A stretch of DNA of 64,000 nt from Polynucleobacter yangtzensis (lineage in GTDB: Bacteria; Pseudomonadota; Gammaproteobacteria; Burkholderiales; Burkholderiaceae): positions 402,178-466,177 of the forward strand of contig NZ_LOJI01000001.1 of the NCBI RefSeq assembly GCF_001595965.1. The letters are read 5' to 3'. The notes beneath the pieces were generated by a model. The model was given only the letters and a program-made list of their open reading frames with translations, was not told the DNA's origin and did no database searches. The first letter of the stretch is position 1. The number at the start of each line of letters is the position of its first letter. A program made the position numbers and the translations under genes. Shown piece by piece: positions 58,209-64,000 of the stretch.

Positions 58209-59465
58209 ATGAAGCATGTCATCCTGGGCAATGGCCCGGCCGGCGTCATTGCGGCGGAAATCATTCGTAAGCGCGCCCCACATGATCAGATTGTGATGAT
58301 CGGGTCTGAGGATTCGCCACCTTATTCCCGAATGGCTATTCCTTATTTACTCATGGGCAACATTAATGAGTCGGGGACTTATTTACGCAAGGATTCTGAT
58401 CATTATCAAAAACTGAGAATTGAGCAGGTTCACGGAAAAGTGATCGCGGTAGATATAAAAGCAAAGAAATTGGAGTTGGAGGGTGGTCAGTCTATGCAGT
58501 TTGATAAATTGCTGATTGCAACTGGCTCAATTCCTGTGCAGCCTCCGATTCCCGGCATAGATTTACCCGGCGTTCATCCATGCTGGACATTGGCAGATGC
58601 TCGGGCAATCACAAATTTGGCAAAACCTGGTTCTCGAGTTTTGCAAATGGGTGCTGGCTTTATCGGGTGCATCATTCTTGAGGCGTTAGCCAGCAGAAAA
58701 GTTGAGCTTACGGTTGTTGAGATGGGTGATCGTATGGTTCCGAGAATGATGACCTCTGTAGCTGGCGGCATGATTAAAAAATGGGTTGAAGATAAGGGTG
58801 TTCAGGTTCATACCAGCACTAAGGTGGAGGCAATTACAAAGGCCAATTCAGGTTTGACAGTAAAGCTGTCCAACGGAAAGACTCTAGAAGTTGACCTAGT
58901 AATTTCAGCGACTGGTGTACGTCCTAATATTGCCTATCTAAAATCTTCAGGCCTTGAAATTCAAACGGGAATTTTGGTTAACGAGCAGATGCAAACCTCT
59001 CATCCAGATATTTATGCAGCAGGGGATCTAACCGAGAGTATTGATTTTTCCACTGGCGAGCGCATCGTGAATGCGATTCAGCCTAATGCTGCTGAGCAAG
59101 CCAGAATTGCTGCTATTGCTATGACTGCTGGAGAAGTTGAGAGCTTGGGTGCGCTGCAAATTAACGTCCTTGATACCTTGGGATTAATTTCCTCCTCATT
59201 TGGTTTATGGTCGGGCGCCCAAGGTGGCGATCATGTGGAGTTAGTTGATTTGCAGCAATATAAATACTTGCGCTTAGAGTTTCTTGGCGACGTTTTAGTT
59301 GGCGCTACTTGCGTTGGCAGTACTGAGCATATTGGCGTACTTCGAGGTTTAATCCAAGGAAAGATCTCGCTGGGTGAGTGGAAAGAGGTATTGATGGCAG
59401 ATCCTACTAAAGCAATGAGCGCCTATCTCGCTGCGGGCCAAGCACAATCTGCCTGGATGAATTAA
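58209..59465 (+). CDS. aorC: FAD-dependent NAD(P)H oxidoreductase subunit of AOR
   Basis: The 418-residue flavoprotein has an N-terminal FAD motif (LGNGPAG, about 6-12), PPYSRMAIPYLLMG, an NAD(H) motif (GAGFIG, about residue 150) and the second FAD block IYAAGDLTES. It resembles nitrite-reductase or rubredoxin-reductase-like oxidoreductases and fits AorC, linking the enzyme to NAD(H). It begins 10 bp after aorB. Confidence 0.87.
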   Translation: MKHVILGNGPAGVIAAEIIRKRAPHDQIVMIGSEDSPPYSRMAIPYLLMGNINESGTYLRKDSDHYQKLRIEQVHGKVIAVDIKAKKLELEGGQSMQFDKLLIATGSIPVQPPIPGIDLPGVHPCWTLADARAITNLAKPGSRVLQMGAGFIGCIILEALASRKVELTVVEMGDRMVPRMMTSVAGGMIKKWVEDKGVQVHTSTKVEAITKANSGLTVKLSNGKTLEVDLVISATGVRPNIAYLKSSGLEIQTGILVNEQMQTSHPDIYAAGDLTESIDFSTGERIVNAIQPNAAEQARIAAIAMTAGEVESLGALQINVLDTLGLISSSFGLWSGAQGGDHVELVDLQQYKYLRLEFLGDVLVGATCVGSTEHIGVLRGLIQGKISLGEWKEVLMADPTKAMSAYLAAGQAQSAWMN

Positions 59466-59474
59466 GCTTCAGGA

Positions 59475-59729
59475 ATGCAAGTTACTTTGAAGTTGTTTGC
59501 CAGCTTGGCAAGCTATCTACCTTCCAATAAAAAAAATAGCATCGAAGCAGACATCGAGTTAGCTGATGGCAGCACGATCGGTGACGTTATTAGTCTGTAT
59601 AAGATTCCAAGCAAATCAGCGCATTTGGTGATGGTGAACGGGGTTTATATCAAGCCAGAAGAGCGCGATCAATACGCCCTAAAGTCGAACGATGCCTTAG
59701 CCATTTGCCCTCCGGTTGCTGGCGGATAA
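59475..59729 (+). CDS. MoaD/ThiS-like sulfur-carrier protein
   Basis: This 84-residue beta-grasp protein ends in CPPVAGG with the required C-terminal Gly-Gly that becomes a thiocarboxylate. MoaD donates sulfur for the dithiolene of molybdopterin. Being inside the AOR operon, it probably provides sulfur dedicated to the tungsten cofactor. No MoeB/ThiF-type activator is adjacent. It starts 9 bp after aorC. Confidence 0.85.
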   Translation: MQVTLKLFASLASYLPSNKKNSIEADIELADGSTIGDVISLYKIPSKSAHLVMVNGVYIKPEERDQYALKSNDALAICPPVAGG

Positions 59730-59747
59730 TCCCCGCGTATTTACGGA

Positions 59748-60044
59748 ATGCCGCAATTTGACAGAAATATGGGTTGCACCAGTGCAGACCTGATGCGTTG
59801 GCTACCCCAAGCGTTGGGCAAGCTCCATACCAATACAAGCCTTGTTATCGATGGTCAGCTCTTGAAAGAGGCTACTCAACCCCAATTGCGAATTTTTGGG
59901 TCTAGTCAGCCGGTACGAAAAATTGCACTTTTAGAAATCCCGGTTCTACAGGTGAGGCTCCAATTTTCCGAAAGCTGGTCGCAAAGCGATTGTGAGGCTG
60001 TCCTAAAGCGATTTGATCTTTATACTCGAAGAGGTGGGGGTTAG
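59748..60044 (+). CDS. Unknown 98-residue protein of the AOR operon
   Basis: Not recognised. It is mixed alpha/beta with two Cys (MGCTSADLM at about residue 10 and SDCEAV at about 85) and ends in RRGGG. It follows the MoaD-like gene by 18 bp and is the last gene of the apparent operon. A shorter start at 59769 (MGCTSAD) is possible; neither has a clear ribosome site. Its position suggests a role in cofactor maturation or assembly, which is inference only. Confidence 0.7.
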   Translation: MPQFDRNMGCTSADLMRWLPQALGKLHTNTSLVIDGQLLKEATQPQLRIFGSSQPVRKIALLEIPVLQVRLQFSESWSQSDCEAVLKRFDLYTRRGGG

Positions 60045-60081
60045 TTGTAACCCTCTTCAAATCCATTTATTGAGTTTTTAT

Positions 60082-61317
60082 ATGACCGTTAATTTACCCC
60101 TCCCCCAAAAAGCCGAACTCAAGCCCGTTAAAGGTTTCCAGATGGGCATCGCTGAAGCCGGAATTAAGAAGGCAAATCGCAAGGATCTTCTGGTGATGAC
60201 CTTAGCTCCTGGATCCCAGGTAGCAGGTGTTTTTACCTTAAATCGTTTTTGTGCTGCCCCTGTGCAAGTTTGTCGTGAGCATTTAGCTCAAGAGGGTCGT
60301 AATGGTGAGATCAGGGCTCTAGTCGTGAATACTGGCAATGCTAATGCTGGAACAGGTGAGTCAGGTATGAAGCATGCTTTAGAAACCTGCGCAGCTTTGG
60401 CAAAAGATCTGAAGATTAATCCTGAGCAAATTTTGCCTTTTTCAACGGGCGTCATTCTTGAGCCACTACCGATTGAAAAAATTATCACCGCCTTGCCAAA
60501 AGCGGTAGCCAATTTGGGTGAGGACAACTGGTTTGATGCGGCTGAAGCTATCATGACCACCGATACCCAACCTAAGGCCACATCAGTTACTGTGGAGACG
60601 CCTGCTGGCGTAGTGACCATTACAGGCATCTGTAAGGGTGCGGGAATGATTCATCCCAATATGGCGACCATGCTTGGATTTATTGCGACTGATGCAGGAT
60701 TCGCTCCAGGTCTACTGGGCAACCTGACGCGTGAAGTTGCAGACCTTTCTTTTAATGCCATCACGATTGATGGCGATACATCGACCAATGACTCATTCAT
60801 CATTATTGCTACTGGTCAGTCAGCAGTTCAGATTCAATCTTCGAATGATCCTAGCTACGCAATTTTGAAAGATGCATTAATTTCATTAGCTCGCAAACTG
60901 GCGCAAATGATTGTGCGTGATGGCGAGGGCGCCACTAAATTCATGACTATTGAAGTGGTTGGCGGAAAAACTCCTGAAGAGTGCCGCTTGGTTGCTAAAG
61001 CAGTTGCCCATTCACCTTTAGTCAAAACGGCTTTCTTTGCAAGCGATCCCAATTTAGGCCGCATCCTTGCTGCGATTGGCTACGCGGGCATTTCTGACTT
61101 AGATGTGAACCGTGTGCAAATGTGGCTTGGCGATGTTTGGGTTGCGAAAGATGGTGGTCGTAATCCCGATTATCAAGAGGCGGATGGTCAAAGGGTAATG
61201 CAGGCTCCAGAAATTACTGTGAAGATTGATTTGGGTCGTGGCACGGCTACACAAACTATGTGGACATGTGATTTATCTCATGACTACGTATCGATTAATG
61301 CAGACTACCGCTCATAA
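60082..61317 (+). CDS. argJ: Bifunctional ornithine acetyltransferase / N-acetylglutamate synthase
   Basis: This 411-residue enzyme recycles the acetyl group between ornithine and glutamate in arginine synthesis. It self-cleaves before the catalytic Thr in the block [17 protein letters not shown] at 60082 gives the usual N-terminus ([18 protein letters not shown]); the longer open frame starts inside the preceding gene. In related genomes it directly follows secA, as far as I recall. Confidence 0.96.
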   Translation: MTVNLPLPQKAELKPVKGFQMGIAEAGIKKANRKDLLVMTLAPGSQVAGVFTLNRFCAAPVQVCREHLAQEGRNGEIRALVVNTGNANAGTGESGMKHALETCAALAKDLKINPEQILPFSTGVILEPLPIEKIITALPKAVANLGEDNWFDAAEAIMTTDTQPKATSVTVETPAGVVTITGICKGAGMIHPNMATMLGFIATDAGFAPGLLGNLTREVADLSFNAITIDGDTSTNDSFIIIATGQSAVQIQSSNDPSYAILKDALISLARKLAQMIVRDGEGATKFMTIEVVGGKTPEECRLVAKAVAHSPLVKTAFFASDPNLGRILAAIGYAGISDLDVNRVQMWLGDVWVAKDGGRNPDYQEADGQRVMQAPEITVKIDLGRGTATQTMWTCDLSHDYVSINADYRS

Positions 61318-61332
61318 AATACCACTTGAAAT

Positions 61333-62190
61333 ATGAATGAAAAATTAGATCGTCTTTTAGACCACCTTGATACTTTTTTACCTAAGCCTTTAACTGAAGA
61401 ACAGTGGAAATCCTCAACAGCATTTAGATGGCGTCGTCGCGACAGTATTTTCGGTAGCATTGGATTTTTGCAGCCTGTAAAGCATGTGTCTGATATCACC
61501 TTCGAAGACTTGCAAAACATTGACCGTCAACGCGATGCCATTCGTGACAATACAAAAAACTTTATTCAGAGGAAGCCGGCCAATAATATTCTGTTGACTG
61601 GTGCGAGAGGGACTGGAAAGTCTTCTCTCATTAAGGCAAGCTTGCATGAGTTTGCTAGCCAGGGTTTACGCCTCGTTGAGGTTGAAAAAGAGCATTTAGC
61701 AGATTTGGCTGACATTACTGAGCTCTTAGCAGAGCGTCCAGAGCGCTTTATTATTTTTTGCGATGACCTTTCTTTTGAGGATGGAGAATCTGGCTACAAG
61801 GCCATGAAATCAGCCTTAGATGGCTCTGTTTCTGCCCAGGTCGACAATATTTTGATTTATGCCACCTCTAACCGCCGTCATTTATTGCCGGAATATATGA
61901 AAGATAACGAGAGTTATGTTCATAACGATGATGGTGAAATTCATCCTGGTGAAGTCGTAGAAGAAAAGATTTCTTTGTCTGAGCGCTTTGGTCTTTGGTT
62001 ATCTTTCTATCCACCTAAACAAGATGAGTATTTAGCGATCGTGGCTCATTGGTTGCAGCACTTTGGTTTGAGTTCCAAAGAGATTGAAGCGGCTCGCTCT
62101 GAAGCCTTGGTATGGGCATTAGAGCGTGGATCACGTTCAGGGCGCGTTGCTTGGCAATTTGCCAAACACTGGGCTGGCTCAAAAGCTTAG
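61333..62190 (+). CDS. DUF815 AAA+ ATP-binding protein
   Basis: This 285-residue P-loop ATPase has Walker A GARGTGKSS (90-98) and Walker B FIIFCDDLSF (about 139-148), followed by YATSNRRHLLPEYM and the helical lid. The family is widespread beside argJ/mutT in betaproteobacteria, but its function is unknown. It lies 15 bp after argJ and 13 bp before the Nudix gene. Confidence 0.9.
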   Translation: MNEKLDRLLDHLDTFLPKPLTEEQWKSSTAFRWRRRDSIFGSIGFLQPVKHVSDITFEDLQNIDRQRDAIRDNTKNFIQRKPANNILLTGARGTGKSSLIKASLHEFASQGLRLVEVEKEHLADLADITELLAERPERFIIFCDDLSFEDGESGYKAMKSALDGSVSAQVDNILIYATSNRRHLLPEYMKDNESYVHNDDGEIHPGEVVEEKISLSERFGLWLSFYPPKQDEYLAIVAHWLQHFGLSSKEIEAARSEALVWALERGSRSGRVAWQFAKHWAGSKA

Positions 62191-62203
62191 ATGAATAATT
62201 TTC

Positions 62204-62620
62204 ATGATTGAAACCCAACGTTCAATTACCGAAGTCGCCGCAGGTATATTGCTTGATGCTGAGGGCCGCTATCTTTTGGGGCAGCGACCTGAAGGTAAGC
62301 CATATGCTGGATATTGGGAAGTCCCGGGTGGAAAAATCGAAAAAGGAGAGTCCGTTTTCGAGGCGCTTAAGCGTGAACTTTGGGAAGAGCTTGGTATTGA
62401 AATTGAATCAAGCGAAGAGCTTACCGTGCTAGAGCATGACTACCCACATGCCTATGTTCGTCTGCATGTCAGCATTATTCGTGATTGGAAAGGCACGCCC
62501 AAGGGCTGTGAAAATCAATCCTTGTCTTGGGAATTATTGTCCGCAGAAAAACCCAGTGTTGAGCCTTTATTGCCTGCGGCCTGGCCTATGCTAGAAAGGC
62601 TTAGAGCCCTTTTATCTTAG
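62204..62620 (+). CDS. mutT: MutT-type Nudix hydrolase (8-oxo-dGTP diphosphatase)
   Basis: The 138-residue protein carries a full Nudix box starting at GGKIEKGE (GX5EX7REUXEEXGU, continuing through REL-WEELGI). The substrate-binding pattern and length match MutT, which removes mutagenic 8-oxo-dGTP. Its stop codon shares two bases with the stop of zapD on the other strand. Confidence 0.93.
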   Translation: MIETQRSITEVAAGILLDAEGRYLLGQRPEGKPYAGYWEVPGGKIEKGESVFEALKRELWEELGIEIESSEELTVLEHDYPHAYVRLHVSIIRDWKGTPKGCENQSLSWELLSAEKPSVEPLLPAAWPMLERLRALLS

Positions 62621-63369
62621 AGCTGACAGAGGGTTAGCTTGAATGGCACATCTGCATTTACGAGCTGTGCTTTTTTATCGCGTTCCGACTTTAAGAAGCG
62701 CACTGAGAGCAAATATTTATTCGCGCTGATCTCAGAAAATAAAGTGTCATCTTCAACTGCAATACGCATTAATTGATACACTTTGCCAGAAGGAGCTTGT
62801 TGAAATGATCCGTTATGTGCAACCACATCCTTAGCTTCGCCCGACTGACGAAGCAGTCGCAAAAATAATTGACATGCTTCTTGCCAAGGCAGGAGTGGAC
62901 TAATATATTTTTCAAGCAATTCTCGGCGCTCGGAGGTGGGGCTATTTTTCCAAGCATGATAGCTAGGCAAATCAATTGGACTTGTGCCGCCTGGAATATT
63001 TAGGCGGGTACGAATTGCATTTAACCATTCACTCTCGGTAATAGCGGAGTTAGGTCTGCCAGCAGATTGATTGATGCTAGCAGCAACAGCATCAATTTCA
63101 GAAAGAGTTTGCGTGAGTGCCTCTTGATCTACTTTTTGTGATGACTTCAATCCATTGAGCGCATATTTCTGGCGCTCAAACTCTTTGAGCAGCAATGACT
63201 TGATATCACCACGAGCGCCAATATCTCCAAGATCAAACAAGATAGAAATAGCGTTGTGGTGTAACTCAGGGTCATCCGAGCGGATAAAGTGATTGAAGCG
63301 GGCGAACAAATACTCCAGCCGAAGCATGCTTCGAACTAATTCATTGAAGGGGTATTCGTAGACAATCAC
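62617..63369 (-). CDS. zapD: Cell division protein ZapD
   Basis: This 250-residue protein crosslinks FtsZ filaments through the FtsZ C-terminal tail. The N-terminus YEYPFNELVRSMLRLEYLF and WLNAIRTRLNIPGGT match ZapD. The start is a GTG at 63369, 11 bp after the coaE stop. It pairs with coaE as in other betaproteobacteria. Confidence 0.94.
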   Translation of the reverse strand: MIVYEYPFNELVRSMLRLEYLFARFNHFIRSDDPELHHNAISILFDLGDIGARGDIKSLLLKEFERQKYALNGLKSSQKVDQEALTQTLSEIDAVAASINQSAGRPNSAITESEWLNAIRTRLNIPGGTSPIDLPSYHAWKNSPTSERRELLEKYISPLLPWQEACQLFLRLLRQSGEAKDVVAHNGSFQQAPSGKVYQLMRIAVEDDTLFSEISANKYLLSVRFLKSERDKKAQLVNADVPFKLTLCQL

Positions 63370-63380
63370 AAGCCCATATT

Positions 63381-64000
63381 CTATGACGAACTTGAGCGAT
63401 CTTTCTGAATCTGTAAGATTTTTTGGTGCAAGCTCAAGACTTCTGCTTTGAGTTGATTAAGGGTCCCCTGGTTTTCAATCACCAGATCGGCCAAAGCAAG
63501 TCGCTCTGCTCTGCTTGTTTGGGCTTTAAGGATTGCCTCAACCTCATTACGGGGTAATTTGCTGCGGTGCATCACTCGTTCAATTTGTGTCTCTTCCGGG
63601 CAGTCCACCACTACCAAGTAATCCAGCAGGGGCCTCCAGTTGCCTGACTCAATTAACAACGGGACCACAAAAACAAGATAAGGAGCCTTTCCCCCAATCA
63701 ATTTCTGAGCTTGTTTATTCGTTTCATGCCGAATTAAAGGGTGGGTAATCTCCTCTAGGGATTTCCTAGCCTGAGGGTCTGCAAAAACTAGGCTGCGCAT
63801 TTTGCTTCTATCTAGCGCTCCGCTAGGGTCAATAAATTCTGCACCAAACTGCTTTTGAATTAAAGGAATGGCCGCACCACCTGGGGCGGTAATCTGGTGG
63901 GCAATCAGATCGGTGTCTACTATGCCCGCTCCTAACTTAGCCAACTCATCACTAACTGCCGTTTTGCCCGAGCCAATGCCGCCTGTTAGGCCAACAAGGG
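63381..64000 (-). CDS. coaE: Dephospho-CoA kinase, cut by the window edge
   Basis: The gene continues past the right edge. The visible part begins with the P-loop [11 protein letters not shown] and runs through [17 protein letters not shown] and the end, 206 codons in all. CoaE phosphorylates dephospho-CoA in the last step of CoA synthesis. The TTG codon near 63944 is not a start, because the P-loop lies upstream of it; only a few N-terminal residues are missing. Confidence 0.95.
   Translation of the reverse strand, partial: LVGLTGGIGSGKTAVSDELAKLGAGIVDTDLIAHQITAPGGAAIPLIQKQFGAEFIDPSGALDRSKMRSLVFADPQARKSLEEITHPLIRHETNKQAQKLIGGKAPYLVFVVPLLIESGNWRPLLDYLVVVDCPEETQIERVMHRSKLPRNEVEAILKAQTSRAERLALADLVIENQGTLNQLKAEVLSLHQKILQIQKDRSSSS

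Noticed and set aside
1..64000. CRISPR arrays, insertion sequences, prophage genes or integrases
   Set aside because: No spaced repeats, transposase-like or integrase-like products were found anywhere in the window.

Overview
The window looks like the chromosome of a free-living freshwater betaproteobacterium of the family Burkholderiaceae, most probably Polynucleobacter. This is an inference from gene order, protein style, short intergenic gaps and moderate GC; no database search was possible. Almost every base is coding. No insertion sequence, prophage, CRISPR array or rRNA was seen. One tRNA (Thr, TGT) is present.

Layout. 1-5.3 kb: the 5' part of a DegS/HtrA-like protease, mscL, the cytochrome bc1 operon petABC, sspA-sspB and tRNA-Thr. 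5.3-18.5 kb: an MHS-type transporter, an orphan phasin, rmuC, grxD, the hemA-prfA-prmC operon, a small GlsB/YeaQ-like membrane protein, ung, an M61 peptidase, dsbC, a UbiH-type hydroxylase and ychF. 18.5-19.5 kb: two poorly characterised genes (a small winged-helix-like protein and a MASE1-like membrane protein) that diverge around an FNR-like dyad. 19.5-24.2 kb: the rpe-trpE-trpG-trpD-trpC operon. 24.2-33 kb: apaG, a 37-codon membrane ORF, mltA, a crotonase, an M20 amidohydrolase, bioA-bioF-bioD divergent from bioB, and coq7.

33.0-52.3 kb: a complete division and cell wall (dcw) cluster, mraZ-rsmH-ftsL-ftsI-murE-murF-mraY-murD-ftsW-murG-murC-ddlB-ftsQ-ftsA-ftsZ, then a peroxiredoxin and lpxC. 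Nearly all junctions are ATGA or TAATG overlaps, so the cluster is probably one translationally coupled transcription unit. It starts from a sigma70-like promoter overlapped by three MraZ boxes. About 180 bp further upstream lies a perfect LexA (SOS) box in a recA-like promoter setting with no small gene behind it.

52.4-64 kb: a DUF721 protein, secA, a five-gene tungsten aldehyde oxidoreductase operon (polyferredoxin, AOR catalytic subunit, FAD subunit, MoaD-like protein, unknown 98-aa protein), then argJ, a DUF815 ATPase, a MutT-like Nudix hydrolase, zapD and the 3' part of coaE. From memory of relatives, secA and argJ are normally neighbours, so the AOR operon looks like an insertion into a conserved neighbourhood.

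Most interesting points: the SOS promoter ahead of the dcw cluster; the AOR operon with its unknown RRGGG-ending protein and a TTGCA palindrome at its start; a GC-rich stem-loop between ftsZ and the peroxiredoxin; the FNR-like box; and several gene pairs with overlapping starts or ends.
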